Below are positions 1 to 6,706 of a stretch of DNA of 7,989 bases, in pieces. A program made the translations under genes and the position numbers. Source of the stretch: Legionellales bacterium (lineage in GTDB: Bacteria; Pseudomonadota; Gammaproteobacteria; WLWR01); assembly GCA_012103495.1 (NCBI GenBank), contig WLWR01000067.1, positions 1 to 7,989 on the forward strand, given 5' to 3'. The notes under the pieces were generated by a model. It did not search any database. It saw only the letters and a program-made list of their open reading frames with translations, and was not told where the DNA came from. Numbering within the stretch: position 1 is the first letter of the stretch; every line of letters starts with the position of its first letter.

Positions 1-633
1 ACATCGCACGGTGATTTTTATCTTGAAGACACTGGATTGCGCCGTGAGACCGATTTAAATCAATTGGCAAAATTGAAGCCGTTTTTTGATCGAAAATTTG
101 GTGCGGTGACTGCGGGCAATAGTTCACAAGTAACCGACGGTGCTGCTTATGTCATTCTTGCCAGTGCTGCGGCGGTGAAACAATATCAATTGCCGGTGAT
201 GGGACGAATTGTCGATGTGCAGTGGGCGGCTAATGATCCCAGTGAAATGGGTTTGGGTCCCATTCACGCGGCAACGCCTATTTTACAACGCCATGAGTTG
301 TCACTGATGGATATTCAGTACTGGGAAATCAATGAAGCATTTGCAGCTCAAGTGCTTGCCTGCGACAAGGCTTGGCAAGATGCGCAGTATTGTCAGCAAT
401 ATTTGAAATTGGCACAACCGATGGGAGAGTTGGATCTCACTCGTGTTAATGTTGATGGAGGTGCCATTGCCATTGGTCACCCTGTGGGTGCCAGCGGCGC
501 ACGCATTGTGTACCATTTATTAACAGTGTTAAAACGCAAACAAGCACAACGTGGTATGGCGTGTATTTGTATTGGTGGCGGTCAAGGCGGTGCAATGCTA
601 CTGGAAAATATTGATGATCCGATTGATGAATAA
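1..633 (+). CDS. fadI: Acetyl-CoA C-acyltransferase (thiolase), C-terminal part, 5' end cut
   Basis: This is a thiolase that cleaves 3-ketoacyl-CoA with CoA to give acetyl-CoA and a shortened acyl-CoA, the last step of beta-oxidation in the cytoplasm. The frame is open from base 1, so the gene begins upstream; 210 codons are visible, about half of a usual thiolase of 390-440 residues. Visible signatures are VTAGNSSQVTDGAA, the NEAFAAQ motif at bases 331-351, the GGAIAIGHP motif whose catalytic His is encoded at 478-480, and CIGGGQGG whose catalytic Cys is encoded at 568-570. The N-terminal nucleophilic Cys lies outside the window. The TTG at 37 is an internal Leu codon, not a start. The next gene follows after 12 bases. 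Thiolase upstream of the bifunctional enzyme is the fadIJ order, not fadBA, so the symbol is an inference from order; the family call itself is firm. Confidence 0.9.
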   Translation, partial: TSHGDFYLEDTGLRRETDLNQLAKLKPFFDRKFGAVTAGNSSQVTDGAAYVILASAAAVKQYQLPVMGRIVDVQWAANDPSEMGLGPIHAATPILQRHELSLMDIQYWEINEAFAAQVLACDKAWQDAQYCQQYLKLAQPMGELDLTRVNVDGGAIAIGHPVGASGARIVYHLLTVLKRKQAQRGMACICIGGGQGGAMLLENIDDPIDE

Positions 634-645
634 GGATAAAAAACC

Positions 646-2706
646 ATGAGCAATAAAAATTTACAGCATTGGCATTGTGAGATTGATGATCATCGTATTT
701 ATCATTGGCTATTGGATCGGCAAGGGGAATCAGTGAACACATTTATTCCGGCGGTATTGACTGAGTTGGAACAATTAATCAATCAATTGGAACAAGATCA
801 AAATGCCAAAGGTGTGGTGATTCGATCGGCAAAAGGCACAGGGTTTGCATTGGGAGCGGATATTCATTATTTGCACAGTTTAGAAACCAATCAAGCGATC
901 AGTTTCGTGCGTCAGGGACAACAAGTGTTTGATCGATTGGCGCAATTACCGATTCCTACGGTGGCGGTGATTGACGGGTTGTGTATTGGTGGTGGGTTGG
1001 AATTGGCATTGGCGTGCCGATATCGAATCGCTGAGCAAAATGTTGAAACTCGACTGGGGTTGCCAGAAGTCAATTTGGGGATTTTACCGGGGTGGGGTGG
1101 CAGTGTGCGGTTGCCGCAGTTGATTGGTCCAGCCAAGGCATTGGATTTGATGGTGAGTGGACGATTGATTGCTGGTCACAAAGCGGTGCGTTGGGGTTTG
1201 GTTGATGTCACCGTGCCAAAACGTCAGTGGTTACACGCTGCGCAGCATTATATTTTAACCCCGATCAAGTGCCAGCAACCACAAAAGCTAACGCGGTTGT
1301 TAACCCTCAAACCACTGAGGGTGGTGTTGGCGAGTATTGTTCGCAGTCGGTTGGCGAAAAAAATCAAACAGAAATTTTATCCTGCATCCTATGCCATCGT
1401 GGACAATTGGGAACGTTATGCGGCATCCGGAACGGCAGCATTCAATGCGGAAGTGGAATCGATTCGTTATTTGATCAGTGACCATCGTACCGCGCCTAAT
1501 TTAATTCGCTTATTTTTATTACGAGAAAAATTAAAAGCGCAGGCAAAGCAGCAAGAGAATACGTGGGGTCGAGTGCATGTTGTCGGGGCTGGTGTGATGG
1601 GGGGAGATATTGCCGCTTGGTGCGCGCTTCATGGCATGTGGGTGACCTTACAAGACACCAGTCATACAATCATTGCGCAAGCTGTGCAACGGGCAAGTCA
1701 TTTGTTTCGTCAAAAACTACCGCAACCCAGGTTATACAAAGCAGCGATGGATCGTTTGATTCCTGATGTGAGCGGGCATGGGATCACAACGGCTGAAGTG
1801 ATTATTGAAGCGGTGACGGAAGATTTGATGGTCAAACAAGAATTGTTTAAAACCATTGAATTACAAGCACGTGATGATGCCGTGTTGGCAACCAATACGT
1901 CCAGCATTCCTTTAGAAGATATTGCGACGGTGATGCGTGATCCGGAACGTTTGGTCGGTATTCATTTTTTTAATCCAGTGGCTAAAATGCAAATTGTCGA
2001 AGTGGTGCATGGTGTGAAAACACAATCTATTTTCCTTGAACGTGCATGTTCGTGGGTGAATGATTTGAAAAAACTGCCACTGCCAGTTAAAAGTGCTCCC
2101 GGCTTTTTAATCAATCGAATTCTCGTGCCTTATATGACTGAGTCGTTACGGATTTATGAAGAAGGGGTGCCGATAGAATTGATTGATCAAGCGGCAAAAG
2201 AGTTTGGTATGCGGATGGGACCGATTGAATTGGCTGACGCCATTGGATTGGACATTTGCTTAGCCACACTGGAAAATTTGAATAAGCACTTTTACGGTGA
2301 TACAATCTCGCCCATTTTGATAGAAAAAATAGCTAACAGTGAGTTGGGGTGCAAAACCAATCAAGGGTTTTATTCGTATCGTAACGGTCAACGAATCACT
2401 CGACGGGTGAAACGACATCAATCGCCAATTCCTTTAGAGACGATTGCTAATCGGTTGATCATGCGTATGCTTAATGAAGCGGCGGTGTGTTTACGCGAAG
2501 GCATTGTAACCGATGCGGATTTATTGGACGCTGGTTTGGTGTTTGGCGCCGGTTTCGCACCCTTTCGTGGTGGTGTTGTCCGCTATGCCAACACGTTAGG
2601 GATTGAGCGAGTGCGGGATCAATATCAACAGTTAGAACAGCATTATGGCGAGCGATTCATGCCGGATAAATATATGGCTGAATTGGTCACAAGTATCGGT
2701 GAGTAA
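646..2706 (+). CDS. fadJ: Bifunctional enoyl-CoA hydratase / 3-hydroxyacyl-CoA dehydrogenase (FadJ-like)
   Basis: This 686-residue protein hydrates trans-2-enoyl-CoA and oxidises the 3-hydroxyacyl-CoA with NAD+, passing 3-ketoacyl-CoA to the thiolase encoded just upstream. Residues 1-190 are a crotonase domain with the oxyanion-hole stretch CIGGGLE and the two catalytic acids Glu119 (GGGLE) and Glu141 (GLPE). After a linker, residues about 308-490 form the Rossmann NAD-binding domain with GAGVMG at 314-319, NTSSI at 417-421, and the catalytic dyad His440 (HFFNPV) and Glu452. Residues about 485-686 are the C-terminal dehydrogenase domains (APGFLINR, GPIELADAIGLD, and a second repeat with APFRGG). 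The length is close to that of E. coli FadJ (about 714) and FadB (about 729), and all catalytic residues are present. The ATG start is preceded by AAGGA at 632-636, which overlaps the thiolase stop and indicates one transcript. FadJ rather than FadB is inferred from gene order and length. Confidence 0.95.
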   Translation: MSNKNLQHWHCEIDDHRIYHWLLDRQGESVNTFIPAVLTELEQLINQLEQDQNAKGVVIRSAKGTGFALGADIHYLHSLETNQAISFVRQGQQVFDRLAQLPIPTVAVIDGLCIGGGLELALACRYRIAEQNVETRLGLPEVNLGILPGWGGSVRLPQLIGPAKALDLMVSGRLIAGHKAVRWGLVDVTVPKRQWLHAAQHYILTPIKCQQPQKLTRLLTLKPLRVVLASIVRSRLAKKIKQKFYPASYAIVDNWERYAASGTAAFNAEVESIRYLISDHRTAPNLIRLFLLREKLKAQAKQQENTWGRVHVVGAGVMGGDIAAWCALHGMWVTLQDTSHTIIAQAVQRASHLFRQKLPQPRLYKAAMDRLIPDVSGHGITTAEVIIEAVTEDLMVKQELFKTIELQARDDAVLATNTSSIPLEDIATVMRDPERLVGIHFFNPVAKMQIVEVVHGVKTQSIFLERACSWVNDLKKLPLPVKSAPGFLINRILVPYMTESLRIYEEGVPIELIDQAAKEFGMRMGPIELADAIGLDICLATLENLNKHFYGDTISPILIEKIANSELGCKTNQGFYSYRNGQRITRRVKRHQSPIPLETIANRLIMRMLNEAAVCLREGIVTDADLLDAGLVFGAGFAPFRGGVVRYANTLGIERVRDQYQQLEQHYGERFMPDKYMAELVTSIGE

Positions 2707-2716
2707 GTAACCGTTT

Positions 2717-2746
2717 TTACCAAACAAAATTATTATCGTCTACACT
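2717..2746 (+). promoter_or_regulatory. Weak candidate sigma-70 promoter for the L,D-transpeptidase gene
   Basis: TTACCA (2717-2722) and TACACT (2741-2746) each match the sigma-70 consensus at four of six positions and are 18 bases apart. The predicted transcript start, near 2752, would fall inside the inverted repeat, which would suit repression. GATAAT at 2755-2760 is a better -10 hexamer but has no good -35 partner. This is the only gap upstream of the gene, so some promoter is expected here unless it is read through from fadJ. Confidence 0.28.
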
Positions 2747-2762
2747 TTCGAAACGATAATAA
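2730..2762. repeat. 10-bp perfect inverted repeat, operator-like
   Basis: TTATTATCGT (2730-2739) is the exact reverse complement of ACGATAATAA (2753-2762), with 13 bases between the arms. Only two of ten pairs are G:C, and the plus strand continues with A's instead of T's, so it is a poor terminator for the upstream fad genes. It lies between the fadJ stop and the L,D-transpeptidase start and overlaps a weak promoter candidate. A dimeric repressor site is the more likely reading, but that is inference. It could also be a weak terminator for minus-strand transcription. Confidence 0.5.
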
Positions 2763-2775
2763 AAAAATTGCAATC

Positions 2776-2780
2776 GGGGA
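2776..2780 (+). promoter_or_regulatory. Ribosome binding site that fixes the L,D-transpeptidase start
   Basis: GGGGA ends five bases before the ATG at 2786. The reading frame also offers a TTG at 2768, but that codon lies upstream of this site and has only a run of A's before it. The ATG is therefore preferred, and it gives a clean signal peptide. Confidence 0.6.
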
Positions 2781-2785
2781 ATATC

Positions 2786-3712
2786 ATGTATAAACAAATG
2801 ATAATCAAAAGGTTCGCTCAATGGCTCACTCTAGCGAGTTTCATGTTACCGGCTTTGAGTTTTGGCTTAACGTTTCCATTGCCGCCGTCGGGCAATGATA
2901 TTGTCGGTGAAGTTAAAGTGGTCAAAACCAAACCAGGTGATACCTTATCCGATGTTGCTAGACGCTATGGGGTCGGCATTGAAGAAATTCGAGAAGCCAA
3001 TCCGGGTGTGAGTCGTCGTTCGCGTATTGCCGGTGGTCGTAAAATTGTCATCCCCAGCCGATTTATCTTACCTTCAGGACCTCGCAAAGGCATTGTGATT
3101 AATTTAGCCGAGCAACGCTTGTATTATTTTCCAACAGGGCAAAATATTGTGATCACCGAACCGGTCGGTATTGGTCGGGAAGGCCAGTGGCGTACGCCAA
3201 CCGGAACGACCCAGGTGACAGGTAAAGCTAAAAATCCAGCCTGGCGACCAACGGCCAATGTTCGAGCCGAAGCCGCACGCAATGGTACCCCCATTCCTGA
3301 ATATTTTCCTCCTGGTCCAGACAATCCATTGGGTCGCCATGTTTTACGATTGGGATGGGCAACGTATTTAATTCATGGTACCAATCGCCCTGAAGGGGTG
3401 GGCAGTCGTGTCAGTGCGGGTTGTATCCGTATGTACCCAGAAGATATTGCCGCTTTGTATGCGATGGTGCCTGTTGGAACACCGGTTCGAGTTGTCAGTG
3501 AACCTTTCAAAGTAGGTTGGCACAATGGGCACTTGTATTATGAAGCTCATAGCCAACTGGTTGAAGACAAACGACGATTTTCAACCAACATGAATTTAGT
3601 GGTGAATGCTATTAATAATGAAACCGGTGGACGCGAATCCATGGTGCAATGGAGTAAAGTTCGTCGGGCAACTCGCAAAGCTGACGGCATTCCAGAAATT
3701 ATCAGTGAATGA
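2786..3712 (+). CDS. Secreted LysM-YkuD L,D-transpeptidase (ErfK/YbiS/YcfS/YnhG family)
   Basis: This protein of 308 residues acts on peptidoglycan in the periplasm, either making 3-3 cross-links or, as for E. coli ErfK/YbiS/YcfS, attaching the Braun lipoprotein; the sequence does not decide which. Residues 1 to about 27 form a Sec signal peptide (basic MYKQMIIKR, a hydrophobic core, then ALSFG). A LysM domain covers about 46-91 (KPGDTLSDVARRYGV, then IAGGRKIVIP). The YkuD catalytic domain covers about 102-237, with TPTG at 138-141, His197 in HGTN, and the nucleophile Cys213 in SAGCIRM. A basic, polar tail of about 70 residues follows. The length is nearly that of E. coli YbiS (306). It is transcribed alone: an AT-rich gap with a palindrome lies before it and a strong terminator after it. 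It has no visible link to the fad genes. Confidence 0.93.
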   Translation: MYKQMIIKRFAQWLTLASFMLPALSFGLTFPLPPSGNDIVGEVKVVKTKPGDTLSDVARRYGVGIEEIREANPGVSRRSRIAGGRKIVIPSRFILPSGPRKGIVINLAEQRLYYFPTGQNIVITEPVGIGREGQWRTPTGTTQVTGKAKNPAWRPTANVRAEAARNGTPIPEYFPPGPDNPLGRHVLRLGWATYLIHGTNRPEGVGSRVSAGCIRMYPEDIAALYAMVPVGTPVRVVSEPFKVGWHNGHLYYEAHSQLVEDKRRFSTNMNLVVNAINNETGGRESMVQWSKVRRATRKADGIPEIISE

Positions 3713-3728
3713 ATAATCTTTAATTCCG

Positions 3729-3754
3729 AGGGCGGTTTTTCAACCGCCCTTTTT
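3729..3754 (+). terminator. Intrinsic terminator after the L,D-transpeptidase gene
   Basis: AGGGCGGTT (3729-3737) pairs perfectly with AACCGCCCT (3742-3750) around a TTTC loop, giving a 9-bp stem with six G:C pairs, followed directly by T's to 3754. It begins 16 bases after the stop codon. The first stem strand is preceded by few A's, so it is best read as acting on the plus strand only. Confidence 0.93.
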
Positions 3755-3780
3755 GTATCAACCTTTCCTTGCAAACACGA

Positions 3781-3811
3781 TTTACACCTTGAAGTTGATC
3801 TAAGCTATGCT
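3781..3811 (+). promoter_or_regulatory. Candidate promoter for the phosphoribosyltransferase gene
   Basis: TTTACA (3781-3786) matches the -35 consensus at five of six positions. TATGCT (3806-3811) matches the -10 at four of six. The spacing of 19 bases is longer than the optimum. A promoter is expected here because a terminator lies just upstream and the gene starts at 3846. Confidence 0.35.
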
Positions 3812-3845
3812 TTTTGTTCAGGCAATCAGAAAACAAGGATGCTTC

Positions 3846-4496
3846 ATGCGTTTTGCCAATCGTGAACAAGCAGGCCAACAACTTGCACAATGCTTACAAG
3901 CGTATCGACGACAAGAAGCCACCTATGTGCTGGCGTTGCCGAGGGGCGGCGTTCCGGTGGCAGCCACCATTGCTCGAGTATTGACCTTGCCATTGGATCT
4001 TTGTTGTGTGGGTAAATTAGGTGTGCCAGGGTATGAGGAATTGGCAATGGGTGCCATTGCTAGCAATGGCGCCCAATTTTTAAATCAGGCGATTATTAAA
4101 CAAATGGGGATCACTCCTGAGCAAATTGATGGGGTGATGGCCGAACAACAAATGATTCTGCATCAGCGTGAACGTGCTTATCGGGGTGATCGTCCGTATC
4201 CAATTTTAACAGATCAACAGGTGATCTTGGTGGATGATGGCATTGCCACTGGTGCGACAATGCAAGCGGCCATTTTGAGTTTACAACAATGGCAAGTGGC
4301 CAATGTTATTGTTGCAGTGCCGGTAGCCCCGGTTGGTATAATGGCTGAATTTAACGCTTGGGCAGATCATGTTTATTGTGTCATTGAATCAGAAATGTTT
4401 AGCAGTGTTGGGCAATATTATACAGCGTTTCCACAATTGTCTGATCAACAAGTCATTGAGTTGCTACAGCCTTTTTTTATCAATTCCACACCATGA
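3846..4496 (+). CDS. Type I phosphoribosyltransferase-fold protein, stand-alone
   Basis: This cytoplasmic protein of 216 residues has the type I phosphoribosyltransferase fold. The PRPP-binding signature VILVDDGIATGAT is at 126-138 and the LPRGGVPVA loop at 31-39. MRFANREQAGQQLA at the start is typical of a broad family of predicted phosphoribosyltransferases whose substrate is unknown; members occur alone or fused to a hydrolase domain, and this one has no fusion. The ATG at 3846 is chosen because AAGGA (3835-3839) sits six bases before it. An in-frame upstream ATG at 3807 lies within the candidate -10 and has no ribosome binding site, so it is rejected. The gene sits behind a terminator and 70 bases before the SIMPL gene. 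No pathway partner is visible, and whether it acts on a base, a nucleoside or something else cannot be told. Confidence 0.85.
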   Translation: MRFANREQAGQQLAQCLQAYRRQEATYVLALPRGGVPVAATIARVLTLPLDLCCVGKLGVPGYEELAMGAIASNGAQFLNQAIIKQMGITPEQIDGVMAEQQMILHQRERAYRGDRPYPILTDQQVILVDDGIATGATMQAAILSLQQWQVANVIVAVPVAPVGIMAEFNAWADHVYCVIESEMFSSVGQYYTAFPQLSDQQVIELLQPFFINSTP

Positions 4497-4504
4497 TTTA
4501 ACGC

Positions 4505-4533
4505 TTAACATCGTTGAGAGACTGGGTTATTCT
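4505..4533 (+). promoter_or_regulatory. Candidate sigma-70 promoter for the SIMPL-NYN genes
   Basis: TTAACA (4505-4510) matches the -35 consensus at five of six positions. It is followed after exactly 17 bases by TATTCT (4528-4533), a four-of-six -10. The predicted start near 4540 would leave a leader of about 27 bases carrying AGGTGA (4558-4563) before the ATG at 4567. Confidence 0.45.
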
Positions 4534-4566
4534 TACCCCCTAAATACAAATCAACATAGGTGATGC

Positions 4567-5265
4567 ATGGCAAAATATTTAACGGCCGCATTATTATTGG
4601 CAATCGGTATTGCCCTGAGTGGTTTTTTCATCAGCCAAGGATTTGTACTAGGTAAAGCGGCGGATCGTACAGTGACAGTGAAAGGGTTGGCTGAACGAGT
4701 GGTCAAAGCCGATGAAGGCATTTGGCGGATTTATTTTACTTATGCCAGCGATGAATTGACAGAATTATACCAAGGGGTTGCTACTTCTCAGCAAGCCATT
4801 CGCGATTTTTTATTGAAGGGCGGATTTGCGGCTACCGAAATAACCGATCAACCCGTATCGGTTAATGATAATCAAGGAAACTATTATTCCAGTAATGAGA
4901 ATGCTAAGCGGTTTTCCGCAGAAGGAGGGGTAACGGTGCGCACGGAAAACGTTGATCAAGTCAATGCAGCGGTACAACAAACTGGACAATTAGTGCAACA
5001 AGGGGTGTTGATTCGACAATCGGATGTTTTGTTTAATTTTACTCAACTTAATGACATTAAACCGGATATGCTCAATGAAGCCACTGCCAATGCCACAGAA
5101 GCAGCCACTACGTTTGCGCAAAATTCCCAAAGTCAGTTGGGGCAAATTCTCACCGCTAATCAAGGGTTGTTTACCATCAGTGATGCAACCAGTGGCGCAA
5201 CTCATGGAGCTGATATGATGAAAAAAGTTCGGGTGGTGACGACTGTGCAGTATTACTTACAATGA
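4567..5265 (+). CDS. SIMPL (DUF541) domain protein, membrane-anchored
   Basis: This 232-residue protein is anchored by one N-terminal hydrophobic segment (about 5-26), which is either an uncleaved signal anchor or a signal peptide; the rest should be periplasmic. Residues 35-56 (RTVTVKGLAERVV, then DEGIWRI) are the typical opening of a SIMPL domain, and KKVRVVTTVQYYL at 219-231 is its usual final strand. It resembles the COG2859 group of about 240 residues. The family has no established biochemical activity in most bacteria. The name comes from an animal signalling protein, and bacterial members are linked to envelope or oxidative stress. AGGTGA lies at 4558-4563. The last four bases, ATGA, contain the start codon of the next gene, so the two are probably translationally coupled. 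The family call is firm; the function is unknown. Confidence 0.88.
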   Translation: MAKYLTAALLLAIGIALSGFFISQGFVLGKAADRTVTVKGLAERVVKADEGIWRIYFTYASDELTELYQGVATSQQAIRDFLLKGGFAATEITDQPVSVNDNQGNYYSSNENAKRFSAEGGVTVRTENVDQVNAAVQQTGQLVQQGVLIRQSDVLFNFTQLNDIKPDMLNEATANATEAATTFAQNSQSQLGQILTANQGLFTISDATSGATHGADMMKKVRVVTTVQYYLQ

Positions 5266-5777
5266 CTACGATCAAACCACAAGTTGCAATTAGCCAGACG
5301 GTGGCAATTTTAGTTGATGGCAATAACATTGAGCGCAGTTTGCATGATGTGACTGGTGAATCCGGTGCAATGGTGAATTTTGATACTCTCATCCCTCGGC
5401 TGATTTTAAATCGTACTCTCAATCGGTTGATTTATTTTCGTGAAGGTACGTCGATTTCGGCAAAGCTCGCCGAGCGGTTGCATACTAATTACCATGGTTC
5501 AGTGCGTCCGTGTCATAAGAGTGCCGACATTCCATTGACCATCAAAGCCACCCAACTGGCCAGTAAAGTGGATACGCTGATTATCATGTCCGGAGATTCC
5601 GATTATGTTGAATTGGTTCGCCACTTAAAATCCGAAGGGGTACGAGTTGAAATTGCCGCAGTTCTCAAAACCACCTCTCAATTGTTAATTGATGAGGCTG
5701 ATTATTTTCATCCCATTACCGATGAAGATTGGTTTTCTTTGCCTCCTACCAGCAAACGTCGCAAGCGCCGCCATTGA
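5262..5777 (+). CDS. NYN domain (LabA-like PIN) predicted ribonuclease
   Basis: This 171-residue cytoplasmic protein has the PIN-like NYN fold of the LabA/DUF88 group, predicted metal-dependent RNases. The acidic residues of the active site are all visible: Asp19 in VDGNN, Asp89 in KSADI, and Asp112 and Asp114 in SGDSDY. The conserved GVRVEIAAV strand and TSQLLIDEADYF helix follow at about 126-149. The protein ends in a strongly basic tail (KRRKRRH, 165-171), which could bind nucleic acid. The start ATG overlaps the SIMPL stop (ATGA, 5262-5265). No separate ribosome binding site of quality is seen, as expected for coupled translation. The substrate is unknown, since characterised NYN proteins differ widely. 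Pairing a periplasmic-facing protein with a nuclease is unexplained. Confidence 0.87.
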   Translation: MTTIKPQVAISQTVAILVDGNNIERSLHDVTGESGAMVNFDTLIPRLILNRTLNRLIYFREGTSISAKLAERLHTNYHGSVRPCHKSADIPLTIKATQLASKVDTLIIMSGDSDYVELVRHLKSEGVRVEIAAVLKTTSQLLIDEADYFHPITDEDWFSLPPTSKRRKRRH

Positions 5778-5852
5778 TCCGGGTAGGCTATTATTTGAAC
5801 AGAGAGCCTTGGATTTTGAAACCACGTTATCGGTGGGTAAGAGGTTGCGAGT

Positions 5853-6128
5853 ATGATGGTATCGGCACAGGAATTACAATTTCAATGGCATCAACGGGGT
5901 TACAGTTTTAGTCTTTGGCATGATCCCCCAGGGCAAGTGTGGCATGATTTTGTTCATCCCACCGATGAAGTTTTTATGTTGTTAACCGGTGAAATTACCC
6001 TAACCATCCACGGTCAAACTCTATATCCCAAGCCGGGTGAAGAAATCAAAATTCCTGCCAACACACCACATACGATCCGCAATATTGGTTTAACGGAAAA
6101 TTGCTGGTGTTTTGGCTATAAACATTAA
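5853..6128 (+). CDS. Small single-domain cupin
   Basis: This 91-residue protein is a single beta-barrel cupin. Motif 1 covers about 31-47 (HDFVHPTDEVF, then LLTGE) and motif 2 about 61-76 (PGEEIKIPANTPHTI). Possible metal ligands are His35, Glu39 and His73. The first His of the classical HxH pair is replaced by Phe33, although His31 is near. The closing residues CWCFGYKH resemble other small cupins of this size. AAGAGG (5839-5844) lies eight bases before the ATG at 5853; the ATG at 5856 would be too far away. The gene follows the NYN gene after 75 bases with no terminator or good promoter between them, so it may be read from the SIMPL promoter. Its stop overlaps that of the opposing rhomboid gene. 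The ligand or reaction is unknown. Confidence 0.82.
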   Translation: MMVSAQELQFQWHQRGYSFSLWHDPPGQVWHDFVHPTDEVFMLLTGEITLTIHGQTLYPKPGEEIKIPANTPHTIRNIGLTENCWCFGYKH

Positions 6129-6706
6129 AACCAACTGGAAAACCACCCAGATAAAAATAACAGAGCCGCGGTGACACCGGCTAAAAATCCCAACAGATGA
6201 CCTTCCCACGATTCGCGGGTGGAAGAGGGGACCAAGGCGGACACCAATCCACCAAAATAATACAAACAGACCCCAACCAACAATAATGCTAAGCCACTTT
6301 GCTGCTGATACGCCATGGTCAGCAAAAAACCAAAGTATCCCATGATCAATCCACTGGCGCCCACATGCAAAGCGCTACGGCCGATGAGCCAAACGCCAAA
6401 CCCGCCCAACACAATGATCAAACCACTGATTGGATAAAACAGTGATCCGGTGGATATCAACATAAAGTGAGCCAGTACAAACAGAGGGATGGAATTAAAA
6501 AACAGATGACCAAAATTACCATGTAAAAAAGGAGCAAACACAATACCAGGTAATCCCCAGAGTTTACGCGGATAAATACCCAGTATTAACAAGCGATATC
6601 TGACAATGGCATTGACAATATGAATGCCCCACAAAATGATCAACCATTCCAATAGGATGCGCATATTGGCGCTTATTTGTTTCGACAGCACTGCTAAATC
6701 AATCAC
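6125..6706 (-). CDS. Rhomboid-family intramembrane serine protease
   Basis: This 193-residue inner-membrane protein has about six hydrophobic segments and the rhomboid catalytic signatures: Ser118 in GASG (116-119), His170 in GHLLGFLAG, and the TM2 motif HGNFGHLFFN with His62, His67 and Asn71. Rhomboids cut single-pass membrane proteins within or near the membrane; the substrate cannot be told here. The start is a GTG at 6706-6704 that overlaps the GNAT stop as GTGA, a typical coupled start. An ATG at 6664 would remove 14 residues but keep all membrane segments and motifs, and neither start has a clear ribosome binding site. The C-terminus ends in a short aromatic tail right after the last segment. 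The gene has no terminator of its own, because its stop is shared with the convergent cupin gene. Confidence 0.9.
   Translation of the reverse strand: MIDLAVLSKQISANMRILLEWLIILWGIHIVNAIVRYRLLILGIYPRKLWGLPGIVFAPFLHGNFGHLFFNSIPLFVLAHFMLISTGSLFYPISGLIIVLGGFGVWLIGRSALHVGASGLIMGYFGFLLTMAYQQQSGLALLLVGVCLYYFGGLVSALVPSSTRESWEGHLLGFLAGVTAALLFLSGWFSSWF

Noticed and set aside
301..742. Two overlapping minus-strand open frames opposite the thiolase end and the fadJ start (301-516 and 446-742)
   Set aside because: They lie antisense to strongly conserved thiolase and hydratase coding sequence, show no recognisable domain, and have no ribosome binding site.
912..1907. Other-frame open stretches inside fadJ (912-1136 minus, 1227-1481 plus, 1300-1485 minus, 1563-1766 plus, 1710-1907 minus)
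   Set aside because: The fadJ frame carries every expected catalytic motif without interruption, and these stretches have low-complexity, non-protein-like translations.
3104..3774. Minus-strand open frames opposite the L,D-transpeptidase gene, one crossing the terminator (3547-3774)
   Set aside because: They are antisense to a conserved catalytic domain, and the last one runs through the terminator hairpin. No domain is seen.
4369..4563. Plus-strand 64-codon frame across the phosphoribosyltransferase end and the gap before the SIMPL gene
   Set aside because: Most of it overlaps the phosphoribosyltransferase gene out of frame, and the remainder lies over the promoter and leader of the SIMPL gene. 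No family resemblance.
5729..5911. Plus-strand 60-codon frame bridging the NYN and cupin genes
   Set aside because: It overlaps both genes in another frame, and its translation has no recognisable domain. The gap itself shows nothing beyond the cupin ribosome binding site.
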